From NCBI RefSeq assembly GCF_014697425.1, contig NZ_JACJRU010000019.1, positions 59,032 to 123,031 of the forward strand: a stretch of 64,000 bases of DNA, read 5' to 3'. The stretch comes from Nostoc sp. FACHB-110. GTDB taxonomy: Bacteria > Cyanobacteriota > Cyanobacteriia > Cyanobacteriales > Nostocaceae. The notes under the pieces are model-generated. The model had not been told where the DNA came from. It searched no databases and saw only the letters and a list, made by a program, of their open reading frames with translations. Each line of letters opens with the position of its first letter. Within the stretch, counting starts at the first letter, position 1. Below, in pieces: positions 16,316 to 25,243 of the stretch. Position numbers and translations under genes: made by a program.

Positions 16316-17422
16316 TCAACTAATATTCGGTTGAATTACAGCTTTTAATACAGAACCTTGCTCTACATCTAGTAAGGCTTGATTGATTTCTTCTAAAGTG
16401 TATGAACGACTAATAAGATTTTCCCAAGCAATATTTTTTCTAGAAATACTATGACGTTTTAATAATTCAATCATTCGATAAAAATGGCTAAAGTCAATTC
16501 CCCAAGTGCCACGAATATCTATATGTTTTAAATTAATTTCTAAGTGGGGATTGATGAGAATCTCACCAGTATTAGTGTAATGTCCGACAATTACATAACG
16601 ACCTCCATTTCTGGTCATCTGCAAGCCTTCTTTGACAGCAATAGGAACACCTGTGGCTTCAATAGTCACATCAGCACCATGTCCTTGGGTCAATTCCAAA
16701 ACTCGCTCTAGATGTTGTTGTGGGTCATCAGTGTTAATTGCCAGGGTTTCATCTATACCAAAAGATTTGGCAACGGCTAATCGACTTGCAAATTTATCAA
16801 TGACAATGACTTTACCCGCACCAGAGAGCAAAGCGAGAATTGCTGCACTTAACCCCACAGGGCCACAACCTTGCACTACAACAACATCACCAATTTGAAT
16901 CTGCGCTCTATCAACAGCGTGGAGTGCCGTTGGTAAAGCACATCCTCCAGCAATAAATTGTTTTGGTGAAACTTCTTCTGGCAAAGTGAGAACTTTCACC
17001 CCTGGCTTCAGGTAAACTACTTGAGACCAACCCCCTAATAAACCCTCTTTGGCTGAGTAGGTGACACCATAAACCTTGCGTTGGGGGCAGCGTGTAGATG
17101 CTTTAGCTACTAGACAATACCAACAGTTGTAGCAGGTTTCGTGGACATCCAAAAAAGTAGCGATCGCCCCAGGCTGAATTAATTTACCATTGACATCAGT
17201 AACCTGTCCCCCTGTTTCTAACACACGGCCAACTGTGAAGTGTCCAGGAATAATTGGATACGGCACTCCCTCTAAACGCCCATGTAGTAAATGTACATCA
17301 GTCCCACAAACTTCACTATATAAGGTTTCAATAATGATTCCGCCCTTTTCCAGAATTGGGTCTGGAAATAGTTGCAGTGTCACCGGTTGTTTAGGTGCAG
17401 TTATCACAGCTGCTAAGGGCAT
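16316..17422 (-). CDS. Zinc-dependent alcohol dehydrogenase (NosE type)
   Basis: 368 residues, MDR family with zinc. Catalytic zinc ligands fit 'EVCGTDVHLLHG' and 'IPGHFTVGRV'; the structural-zinc loop is 'CYNCWYCLVAKASTRC' near residue 100. The coenzyme loop is 'VVVQGCGPVGLSAAILAL'. In nostopeptolide-type pathways NosE oxidises 5-hydroxyleucine to the semialdehyde that closes to a methylpyrroline carboxylate. Its two neighbours supply the steps before and after. Substrate is inferred from this context. Confidence 0.82.
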   Translation of the reverse strand: MPLAAVITAPKQPVTLQLFPDPILEKGGIIIETLYSEVCGTDVHLLHGRLEGVPYPIIPGHFTVGRVLETGGQVTDVNGKLIQPGAIATFLDVHETCYNCWYCLVAKASTRCPQRKVYGVTYSAKEGLLGGWSQVVYLKPGVKVLTLPEEVSPKQFIAGGCALPTALHAVDRAQIQIGDVVVVQGCGPVGLSAAILALLSGAGKVIVIDKFASRLAVAKSFGIDETLAINTDDPQQHLERVLELTQGHGADVTIEATGVPIAVKEGLQMTRNGGRYVIVGHYTNTGEILINPHLEINLKHIDIRGTWGIDFSHFYRMIELLKRHSISRKNIAWENLISRSYTLEEINQALLDVEQGSVLKAVIQPNIS

Positions 17423-17437
17423 GAATCATTTCCTCAC

Positions 17438-17585
17438 TTATCAGTTATCAGTTATCAGTTAGCAGTTATCAGTTATCAGTTAGCAGTTGTCAGTTAGCAG
17501 TTATGTATTTATCCTTGGGCTATAATTTCCACCATAGGCCTTGATAACTGTTTATTGTTTACTGATAACTGTTGACTGTTAACTG
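17438..17585. repeat. STRR heptamer cluster
   Basis: About nine TCAGTTA/GCAGTTA heptamers in tandem (17438-17502), followed by the opposite-sense TAACTGA and TAACTGT units near 17545-17585. A transcript can fold here. It separates the dioxygenase gene from the dehydrogenase gene. Confidence 0.7.
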
Positions 17586-17587
17586 GT

Positions 17588-18382
17588 TTAAGACCAAAAA
17601 ATAATTTCACCGCTAGGAAGTAGACCAATCATAGAGGTAACGGCTAAACGTTGTCCATTCATTGGCTCCACATAGTGAAAGTTGCTTGTATTAAAAATCA
17701 ATACATCGCCGACATAAGGTTGGAAAGCTATCATGTCTGCATCTTTGACTACGGTATCGCTATATCCGTAAGAGTCAAGTTTATATTGATCATCTTCTGG
17801 TGTACCACGGCGATCGTAAATGCAAGTTTTACCTTGATTATTATCAGACAATTTCAAGTACAAAGTCCAGGAAAGTTGGGTGGTAACTGTGCAAACTTCC
17901 CATCCAGATTGTTCTACTGGGGCAAAATCAATATGAAGTTGAGTTCCATTCTCAATTTTTCTGATCAAACCTGCATAATAGTTACCGTAGTTTGCTTCAG
18001 AAGCGATTCGCACCTTAGCTCCACAATCTCTAAACTTATCCATGATGCGCTCCAAAGGATTGAAGGAAGCTGCAAAAATAGAGTCTCTTAATTTAGATGC
18101 TTTTTCTACTTCTTGAAAGTAATCGGCTTTACCTATTTTATTATATTCAAACACTGTGATGCCAACTTTTTCAATTTTAGGAGTGACATCTTGATAAGCA
18201 TTAAAAGTAAAAAAATTAGATTGCTCAGATAAAGTCGCACACTCTTCGTGCGTGGCAAATCCTTTAATGCGAATAAAAGGAATACGGTGTTCAATCAGTT
18301 GTTTTAAAGATTCGACTGTTAAGGGATATTCTTGTTTGTTTTCCCACAGTGTTGATTTAATTTGATTAAAAGCGGTTGTCAT
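17588..18382 (-). CDS. Fe(II)/2-oxoglutarate dioxygenase, probable leucine 5-hydroxylase
   Basis: 264 residues. The facial triad is visible: HXD in 'GTQLHIDFAPVE' and the distal His in 'VLIFNTSNFHYVEP', followed by the Arg of 'NGQRLAVTS' that would bind 2-oxoglutarate. Free-standing dioxygenases of this size hydroxylate amino acids; Nostoc leucine dioxygenase LdoA makes 5-hydroxyleucine. As first gene before a NosE-like and a NosF-like gene it fits step one of 4-methylproline synthesis. The substrate has not been shown. Confidence 0.75.
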   Translation of the reverse strand: MTTAFNQIKSTLWENKQEYPLTVESLKQLIEHRIPFIRIKGFATHEECATLSEQSNFFTFNAYQDVTPKIEKVGITVFEYNKIGKADYFQEVEKASKLRDSIFAASFNPLERIMDKFRDCGAKVRIASEANYGNYYAGLIRKIENGTQLHIDFAPVEQSGWEVCTVTTQLSWTLYLKLSDNNQGKTCIYDRRGTPEDDQYKLDSYGYSDTVVKDADMIAFQPYVGDVLIFNTSNFHYVEPMNGQRLAVTSMIGLLPSGEIIFWS

Positions 18383-19215
18383 ATTACAGTTCCTGGATAT
18401 TAAATTGCAACTTTGGTTAAAAATCTAAATTCTTAGTTTTATTCAGCAATGCCATACTATGTTTTGCTTGCTGAATGCCAACTTCCAACCGTTCAGCTAA
18501 TACTTAAACGGGATGTTCAGCAATTATCGTGATGTGTTTGCCTGGAGCAATATGGATGTCTACTAGTTCGCCAGTAAACTCACTCCAGTTCATACTGTCG
18601 AGAAATGAAAGTTTCTACTGATTTGTTGTTGTTAATATTTACTTATCGTGTTGTGTTTTATTGATCAGCAGAGAGATGATGCCATTTTTAGCAATAAAAT
18701 GCAATGTCATTTAAGACAGTTAAGAGAACAGGAAATAGGAATTTAAGACAGTTAAGATGTTTAAGAAGAAATTTAAGACACTTAAGTACGAGATCGCATT
18801 TCCTAAGTCTGCCAAAAAGTGCTAATTACCAAGGAATTCCTGAAAATCCGAAATTTTTCGTGGAAATAGGATATTTTTGTGACTCTAGCTTATATTTTCG
18901 TCTAAGATTTAAATTTGTGTATTAGCGATCGCTGACCAATCAATCGATATTTTCTAGTTTTTATGGGTGCGGTGATCGGGACTGGTACAGACACTAATTT
19001 GTTTTGACCCATCAGCTATCTATTATTATGGGTGATTTGCCAGACTTTATGAGGATTTACATATGAAAACGAAAAACCAAGTGTTTGGGGAAGAGTATAA
19101 GGGTGGGTGGATGTCGAGGATGTATTGAGCCAAAACCTAGTCACTCTATACGCTTACACCCAGCCTCAACAGATGATCTTTGTGAGTAAGTCATGTTTAT
19201 ATAATTTATAAATCA
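18383..19215. other. Long intergenic region upstream of the dioxygenase operon
   Basis: Over 800 bp with no supported gene; the 73-codon frame at 18704-18925 is made mostly of the direct repeats. It must hold the promoter of the leftward three-gene operon and shows AT-rich stretches around 18390-18660. Confidence 0.4.
18709..18786. repeat. Three ATTTAAGACA[G/C]TTAAG direct repeats
   Basis: Copies at 18709-18725, 18741-18757 and 18771-18786, starts 32 and 30 bp apart (about three helical turns each). A partial copy (TTTAAGAAG) sits between the last two. The layout suggests a bound regulator or iterons. It lies ~330 bp upstream of the dioxygenase start. Confidence 0.65.
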
Positions 19216-19355
19216 GGCGTTGCATAAATGCGGGATGAATTTAGATGTTTAACAAAAATAAAATATTGATTCTTTGCGTCTTTGCGCCTTTGCGCGAAAC
19301 ATCGATAGTTAACCTTGCTAAAAATGCTTAATTCATCCCGCATTTATGCAACGCC
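19216..19355. mobile_element. 140-bp MITE
   Basis: Perfect 26-bp terminal inverted repeats (19216-19241 and 19330-19355, beginning GGCGTTGCATAAATGCGGGA), no coding capacity, internal TTTGCGTCTTTGCGCC stretch. A non-autonomous insertion sequence derivative. No clear target duplication seen. It lies next to the decayed ATPase fragment. Confidence 0.85.
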
Positions 19356-19384
19356 ATTTTTATATTTATAAAAATAAACTAATA

Positions 19385-19480
19385 TCTCCTACCATCAGAA
19401 TTCTGCCCAGTTTCTGAATATTCTCGGCGAATTGCTTGGAGCAGGTGAGCCATGTTGACAACTTAGCCGCAGATGTACTC
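19385..19480 (-). pseudogene. C-terminal relic of a second AAA+ ATPase gene
   Basis: Read leftward it gives MAHLLQAIRREYSETGQNSD then a stop, close to the end of the intact ATPase just upstream (MVHLIRAVRREYQKMGQILR). Stops interrupt the frame before it. So a second copy of the CIS ATPase gene once ended here and was mostly deleted. Confidence 0.7.
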
Positions 19481-19585
19481 ATACAATCTGACAGTTTGTC
19501 GTGAGCGATCGCGACTCACTTGAATAACAGCACCCAGAGCTTCATGACCCGCAACTTGGATTAATAGAAAAATAATTAGTGGAGA

Positions 19586-21700
19586 TCAACGCAAATCACC
19601 ATATTCACCTAAATCTTTTTCTCTCAGAATTTGCCCCATTTTCTGATACTCTCGACGCACAGCACGAATTAAATGCACCATCTCGATTACTTCCCCATCA
19701 TCTGCGGCTAAAAAGGCTGCTGTCAGTGCAATATTGCGAATATTAGCCCCAGTAATTTCAAAATTCTGTGCCAGGAATTCTAAATTCAGATTGGGGCTAC
19801 AGGGGGCATTTTTGGGGAAAATTCTCTGCCACATGAGGTGACGATTTTTTGGATCTGGTAAGGGAAACTCAATAATAAATCGGAGGCGACGCTCAAAAGC
19901 CGCATCCATATTACTACGGAGATTTGTAGTTAAAATGGCAATACCTTCATACTCCTCCATTTTTTGTAATAGATAACCTACTTCGATATTGGCGTAGCGA
20001 TCGCGTGCATCTTGCACCTCAGAACGCTTACCAAATAAGGCATCTGCTTCATCAAAAAACAGGATGGCGTTAGAATTGGTAGCAGCAGTAAAAATGCGAT
20101 TGAGGTTTTTCTCTGTCTCACCGATGTATTTACTGACTATTTGCGACAAATCTATTTTATACAGGTCTAGTTGCAGTTGATGGGCAATGACTTCAGCCGC
20201 CATCGTTTTACCTGTACCGGAAGCACCAGAAAACAGCACATTTAGACCTTTTCCTAAAGATAATTTAGCCGCAAAACCCCATTTTTGATGTACTAAATCT
20301 CGATATTCTGCTTCTTTACAAATATCTTTGAGTTGTATGATTTGGTTGGGATGCAAGACAATATCATCCCAAGTATATTTCGGTGTAATTTTATGGGCGA
20401 GCTTGGCTAAATCGTGACCAGATTGAGCGCGGGCTGCATTACATAAGTTGAAAAATGATGATAGTGGTTGATCTGGATTTTGCTGGTTATTGTTTTGATT
20501 AGATGCAGTTGTGATGGATTGCCAACGGGCGGTATTATAGGCAGTGGCAACAGCATCGGCAATTTGGTCGGGAGTGAGCAAAAAGCGATCGCTCAACACA
20601 TCTAACTCTCTATCCTCAAGGGTGATTTGCGCTGCTTGCAGGTGAGTGAGCCAATATTCTCGGCGTTGGCTAGATTCGGGAATGGTAAAGGTGACTGTAA
20701 TTAACCCCTTTACACCTGTGGCTGTGGGTATCCAATTTTGTACCCCAGCGAGGATGGTAATCCCCCGATTTTTCTCTAATTCTCTGAGGAAGGATTGATA
20801 GAGAATTTGATGTTCTGGGAGGTAGAGAATATCAAAGTTATCGATATACAGCAAATAGTTGAAAAACCAAGCTTCTCGCCACAATAATTGTAGTTTCTCC
20901 TCAAACTGAGTTTTATCCTCTACCATTCGTGCTAAATCGGCGATTAATAAAGGAACATCTAGGGAATTGGCGAGAGTTTGGGCGGTGCGGCGTTTACCAG
21001 TGCGATCGCTTCCTTGAAAATAAAGCAGTAGGGGTTGTTGTTTTTCCCAGTCTTGTTTCACTAAGGCGGTTAGAGATGTTTGTACATCTGCTAAAAGAGA
21101 TAAATTATCGAAATCTTTCGTCGGTTCTAGAAGTTGACAATCAGAAGCGAGTCGGGAATCTAACCCCGGTTGATTTAGAAGCAATCTTACCACTTGGGGG
21201 TCGAGGATGAGACGATGAGCAAGCAGTGTAGATTGCTGTTGCTGGGGTTCTGGGTAGAGATGGAGTAGACGGTGGTGGATTAGAGGTGCATTGGTAGTAA
21301 AATGCTGACGGTGTGATAGTTTTTCGGGAATGGTAGCACAGAGCAAGTTTAAGACCATATCTACGGTCGGTCTTTTATTGCTCATCTCATCTTGGAGATA
21401 AGTATAGATCCGTTCATAGTGACGGTCTAATTCTGGTGCGAGGGAAATAGCGAGTATATCTAAGTCAAAGGCAGATAAGTTAAAAGTTTTTTGTATCCAT
21501 GCTAAGAGCGAATCTGACCGAATTGTAATTGGTGTTCGTTCTGGTGAGATTTCCGTTTTTTGCAGCCATGAGACACCCAGTTCTCCCTCTGCTTTTTGCT
21601 GAGATTGGAGAGCAGATATAGCCTGTTGGATTAGCCAATCTAAACGTTGCAGGAGAGGTTGTAAGCCATTTAAATCTGGAGTAATTTCTGTCATCATCAA
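19586..21700 (-). CDS. AAA+ ATPase of the contractile injection system
   Basis: 704 residues. A degenerate first ATPase-like domain (~230-400, 'LLLYFQGSDRTGKRRTAQTL') is followed by a canonical AAA+ domain: Walker A GASGTGKT near 490, Walker B ILFFDEAD near 548, sensor 'ILTTNLRSNMD' and arginine fingers 'AFERRLRF'. This is the Afp15/Pvc15 class found in nearly all extracellular-type CIS loci, thought to act in cargo loading or particle assembly. Last gene of the leftward operon. Confidence 0.9.
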   Translation of the reverse strand: MMMTEITPDLNGLQPLLQRLDWLIQQAISALQSQQKAEGELGVSWLQKTEISPERTPITIRSDSLLAWIQKTFNLSAFDLDILAISLAPELDRHYERIYTYLQDEMSNKRPTVDMVLNLLCATIPEKLSHRQHFTTNAPLIHHRLLHLYPEPQQQQSTLLAHRLILDPQVVRLLLNQPGLDSRLASDCQLLEPTKDFDNLSLLADVQTSLTALVKQDWEKQQPLLLYFQGSDRTGKRRTAQTLANSLDVPLLIADLARMVEDKTQFEEKLQLLWREAWFFNYLLYIDNFDILYLPEHQILYQSFLRELEKNRGITILAGVQNWIPTATGVKGLITVTFTIPESSQRREYWLTHLQAAQITLEDRELDVLSDRFLLTPDQIADAVATAYNTARWQSITTASNQNNNQQNPDQPLSSFFNLCNAARAQSGHDLAKLAHKITPKYTWDDIVLHPNQIIQLKDICKEAEYRDLVHQKWGFAAKLSLGKGLNVLFSGASGTGKTMAAEVIAHQLQLDLYKIDLSQIVSKYIGETEKNLNRIFTAATNSNAILFFDEADALFGKRSEVQDARDRYANIEVGYLLQKMEEYEGIAILTTNLRSNMDAAFERRLRFIIEFPLPDPKNRHLMWQRIFPKNAPCSPNLNLEFLAQNFEITGANIRNIALTAAFLAADDGEVIEMVHLIRAVRREYQKMGQILREKDLGEYGDLR

Positions 21701-21706
21701 CTCTAA

Positions 21707-23134
21707 CTAATAACGTCGATCCCTTCTTCTCCGATCCCTTATTGTCCCATTGGGGTCGAGGAGTACACGCAAGATCGCCTCGTCTACTTCTGCTGGGGTC
21801 ATATCTTGAAGTGACAATGTTCCTCCTGAGGGATGGGCATTCACCCATTCATGTTGAACTTCTTCTATTTCTACGTGATACATACCTTCTTGTGCGTTGC
21901 GAATGCTCACTGGATTCATCCCTTCATCTGTCATCTGTTGTTCTGTATTCGCATCTAAAATCCTTTGGTCGTGTGAAAACAGATCATCCCGGGGTTGACT
22001 GTCAACTTGCATTAAGGCTCCATCGCTGTGGGTCTGCCTGATCCGACCAGTATTGATGACTGAATTCCCTTCCGCGTCCACTGTTCTTTGCCCGAAATAC
22101 ATAGTTGGAAGCCGACCCGATTCGGATGTATTAAAGATACGATTCTCAGGTGAAAGCACATCCAACATTGGTAACGCCTGACTTACTCTTTCATTGTGTA
22201 TCATCGCTGTAGCCTCATCTATCGATGAGATCCTCGGAAAATTGTGGAATCCATACGGTGCTCCCCTACCGAAATGCAAGGGAAGAGCTTGAAATGATAC
22301 CAACCGTGCGTCTCTCTCTGCTGCTTCTGCCTCTTGCCTAGAGTCGAATGAACTGTTTGGAATTAACGTTGAAAACCATCTTGGCGGGTTGCTATTTGGT
22401 ACTAGTATTACCTGCCTTTGTATCATTTCAGTGACATTCACTGGCTTCTTTATCTCTTCGCTAACGGGTTTACAGAGCGGATTCTTGTTTATTTGTCTCG
22501 CTTTATTACCTATCGCGTCCGCTTCCCTCTCCAACCCCTCATCTTCATTAATATGTACTCCCGACCTCTGCATCGTCGGTTTTACCCGTTCCTGCATCTG
22601 TTGTACAACGTGCCATACTTCATGGGGTAAATGCTTTTCCTGCCCTGGCGCAACATAAATATCTGTCCCTTGCGTGTAAGCTAATGCTTGTAATTGGGCA
22701 GGTTTAAAGGAATTATAATGAACCTTAACATCATCAAGGGAATATCCCGATAGATTTTCTACTCCGGCTTTCAAGTTATCTGGCAATCCGGTCTTATTTT
22801 CTGGCTGCACTTCAGACACATCAACATCATCCTTTCCCTTCGCCTGTATTGGTGCGCCCACTTGTCCCACATTACCCCAAAGCTGGGCAGAAATCCCCTG
22901 AAACTCAGGAACCCAAGGCGTTTGCTTTCCTGCCAAAATCTCTTTTGTTGACCTAGAACCGATCGCACTTTCTAACTGCTGTCTCTCATCCTCACTGACG
23001 CTATTTGAGTCATGTTGCACTCTCTGCACCACTGAAGACAATGATCCATAACTCCGACTGGGTGCAATCTCTTTACTGATTGGCTTTGACCAAATTGAAG
23101 GGGAAGTTTTCTTTGATACTCGTTTACCGTACAT
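21707..23134 (-). CDS. eCIS-core (DUF4157) protein with variable C-terminus, 475 aa
   Basis: Residues ~1-215 are nearly the same as in the next gene: a disordered N-terminus, then DUF4157 with 'TDIYVAPGQEKHLPHEVWH' (HExxH-type) near 172. Residues ~230-475 are unrelated to the other copy (starting RQVILVPNSNPPRWF) and end in an Arg-rich tail (IRDRRRRDRRY). DUF4157 marks eCIS cargo or loading proteins, so the C-terminus is a candidate effector. No toxin family recognised. It starts 22 nt after the preceding gene. Confidence 0.85.
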   Translation of the reverse strand: MYGKRVSKKTSPSIWSKPISKEIAPSRSYGSLSSVVQRVQHDSNSVSEDERQQLESAIGSRSTKEILAGKQTPWVPEFQGISAQLWGNVGQVGAPIQAKGKDDVDVSEVQPENKTGLPDNLKAGVENLSGYSLDDVKVHYNSFKPAQLQALAYTQGTDIYVAPGQEKHLPHEVWHVVQQMQERVKPTMQRSGVHINEDEGLEREADAIGNKARQINKNPLCKPVSEEIKKPVNVTEMIQRQVILVPNSNPPRWFSTLIPNSSFDSRQEAEAAERDARLVSFQALPLHFGRGAPYGFHNFPRISSIDEATAMIHNERVSQALPMLDVLSPENRIFNTSESGRLPTMYFGQRTVDAEGNSVINTGRIRQTHSDGALMQVDSQPRDDLFSHDQRILDANTEQQMTDEGMNPVSIRNAQEGMYHVEIEEVQHEWVNAHPSGGTLSLQDMTPAEVDEAILRVLLDPNGTIRDRRRRDRRY

Positions 23135-23155
23135 AGGTCATCTCCTGCGTTCTTT

Positions 23156-24361
23156 CTATTTTTTATCTTGATTTGCCTTCCAACGCGCCCTCGGGTTCTG
23201 GTGATGAGATGTTGGTTTGCTTTTGCGACGGCCAGTCGCCGCGTTTTTGTCCCCTTTTATATTCGGGTTTCCAGTTTTCCATGGACACTCGTCAGTATTG
23301 TGTTCCTCACTTTTACAGTAGTGGCATTTAAGCTGAATTACTCCTCTACCGCCTTCATCTCCATCCGCCTTCGCTTGAACAAGTGGGAATTGCGCCCTGA
23401 GTCCTGTTTGTGTAGAGCAACTAAAACATCCACATCCCTTGGCGTGGCGGGTGGCAGGTTCCTGTGTTAGTGGCGCTACGCTATTTTTGTGCAACTTCCC
23501 TTCATCCTCTTCCACACTCCGGCGGTCAATCGGCTCAAACTGGTCTTGGCATAACTCCTCTTTCTCATGACCAAAGCGCTGCACGGTGGTAAACTTCCTT
23601 TGCAACAATTCCTTTTCATCCTCTATTCCTTTTTGTTGCAGCGTCTCCAACTTGCTATCCAGGAGTGCGCCTTCCTCGGTATCATCTTCGAGTTGTGCAG
23701 CCTTAACTGCCGCTTTTGCCCCCATCACATCTGCTTCCCGTTCCAGTCCCTGATCATCATTAATTCCTACTCCCTTCGCCAGCATCGTTGGCTTTACTCT
23801 TCCCTGCATCTGCTGCACAACATGCCATGCTTCATGGGGTAAATGCTTTTCCTGTCCTGGCGCAACATGAATATCTGTCCCTTGGGTGTAGGCTAACGCC
23901 TGCAACTGTGAGGGTTTAGAGGAATTGTAGTGAACCCTCACATCATCCATCGCCATCCCAGAAAGATTTTCTATCCCAACTTTCAGGATATCTGGCAATC
24001 CGGTCTGATTTTTTTGCTGCACCTGTGAAACACCAATATCATCCTTTCCCTTCGCCTGTATTGGTGCGCCCACTTGTCCCACATTACCCCAAAGCTGGGC
24101 AGAAATCCCCTGAAACTCAGGAACCCAAGGCGTTTGCTTTCCTGCCAAAATCTCTTTTGTTGACCTAGAACCGATCGCACTTTCTAACTGCTGTCTCTCA
24201 TCCTCACTCACGCTATTTGGGTCATGTTGCACTCTCTGCACCACTGAAGACAATGATCCATAACTCCGACTGGGTGCAATCTCTTGACTTTTTGCCATTG
24301 AACGCACAGACGGTGAAGCTTTTGGCGATATTTGTTTTCGGTACATAGTCATCTCCTGCAT
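23156..24361 (-). CDS. eCIS-core (DUF4157) protein with CCHC zinc-knuckle C-terminus, 401 aa
   Basis: Shared N-terminus as in the 475-residue paralogue, with 'KHLPHEAWHVVQQMQGRVKP' near 177. The C-terminal half is different: a charged linker, a cysteine cluster 'GCGCFSC', then CHYCKSEEHNTDEC at 346-359, an exact CX2CX4HX4C zinc knuckle, followed by a basic tail (GRRKSKP, NPRARWK). Such knuckles bind single-stranded nucleic acid. It may be a nucleic-acid-targeting effector; function inferred only. Confidence 0.85.
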   Translation of the reverse strand: MQEMTMYRKQISPKASPSVRSMAKSQEIAPSRSYGSLSSVVQRVQHDPNSVSEDERQQLESAIGSRSTKEILAGKQTPWVPEFQGISAQLWGNVGQVGAPIQAKGKDDIGVSQVQQKNQTGLPDILKVGIENLSGMAMDDVRVHYNSSKPSQLQALAYTQGTDIHVAPGQEKHLPHEAWHVVQQMQGRVKPTMLAKGVGINDDQGLEREADVMGAKAAVKAAQLEDDTEEGALLDSKLETLQQKGIEDEKELLQRKFTTVQRFGHEKEELCQDQFEPIDRRSVEEDEGKLHKNSVAPLTQEPATRHAKGCGCFSCSTQTGLRAQFPLVQAKADGDEGGRGVIQLKCHYCKSEEHNTDECPWKTGNPNIKGDKNAATGRRKSKPTSHHQNPRARWKANQDKK

Positions 24362-24543
24362 CTTGGCTTTTTTTGCTAGATTCGTGACTTAGAAAGTATT
24401 AATTACACACATTGTTTTCCTCTTCCCTATCCCCTTGATGAATTCAATTTTTCACCCTAATTAATCAAGTGAGAAATATTTAACCAGATAAATCTACAAG
24501 GGCTAAAAGCTAACTCTAACTTCTAGCCCAAATCCAAACCAAT

Positions 24544-24759
24544 TTAGGCGTTATTGTGGCTCAATTCGCGTTCTTGAGTATTGTTTGACTCTGTGCTAAA
24601 GTTGCCTAATTCTTCTTCCAAAACTTGTATTGCGCCACTAATCCGCAACATTTTATCGCGCAGATTTGCTTGTTGCACTTCAAAATCTGCCATAACTTTT
24701 TGTCCAGATGCAAATTCAGCTTTGAGTTCCGCGAGGCGTTTTTCTAATTGTTCTTTCAT
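24544..24759 (-). CDS. Small coiled-coil protein in the CIS operon
   Basis: 71 residues, a single predicted helix with heptad pattern (MKEQLEKRLAELKAEFASGQ, then 'QVLEEELGNF') and a polar tail. It starts 7 nt after the stop of the spike-tip candidate. No family recognised; such short helices may be adaptors or chaperones for the cargo proteins that follow. Confidence 0.7.
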   Translation of the reverse strand: MKEQLEKRLAELKAEFASGQKVMADFEVQQANLRDKMLRISGAIQVLEEELGNFSTESNNTQERELSHNNA

Positions 24760-24766
24760 GATTTAA

Positions 24767-25195
24767 TTAAGTTCCTTTGATTTTTACATTCATCGACATA
24801 AATGTCCCTGTACCGGTATAGTGGGGGGTAGCATCGGGAATCGGACTAGGTATATTTGGTTGTTGTGCGGGAACCATCACTTGAAATTTAGCCTTAAAAG
24901 TTGCACCTTTAAGCAGCATTGGTTTCCCACCTGATTTAGTCTTTTTGGCTTTTTGGTTCCCCGCTAAAGATTCAATAGAGAGTATTCCCACCCCAGGGAT
25001 ACTATATTGGGGGGTCATATAGGGACAACCAGGGACGATAACTTTTTTTTCGTCACCATCAACACAGACTGGTTTTTGGTTAATTTTATCCTTCCCTGTG
25101 CCGATTAAATCCCCTGGACGCACGGTGACAATTGCTTGTCCAAAGGTGGGGTTAAACATGGCTTTATCGCCTGTGATGAGAATGAAGTCAGACAT
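24767..25195 (-). CDS. Small beta-rich CIS protein, possible PAAR-like spike tip
   Basis: 142 residues, many Gly/Pro and short beta stretches: 'MSDFILITGDKAMFNP', 'GQAIVTVRPGDLIGTG', 'KPMLLKGATFKAKFQV'. Position between the fibre and the cargo genes and the lack of any other tip gene make a spike-tip role possible, but the canonical PAAR motif is absent. DUF4280-like proteins, also PAAR-like, are an alternative reading. Low certainty on function. Confidence 0.5.
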   Translation of the reverse strand: MSDFILITGDKAMFNPTFGQAIVTVRPGDLIGTGKDKINQKPVCVDGDEKKVIVPGCPYMTPQYSIPGVGILSIESLAGNQKAKKTKSGGKPMLLKGATFKAKFQVMVPAQQPNIPSPIPDATPHYTGTGTFMSMNVKIKGT

Positions 25196-25243
25196 TGTTT
25201 GATTCGTAGATGATTATCAATTCTTGGTAAATAGTAATTTATG

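Noticed and set aside
18704..18925. 73-codon frame upstream of the dioxygenase operon
   Set aside because: Mostly made of the ATTTAAGACA direct repeats; no sensible protein.
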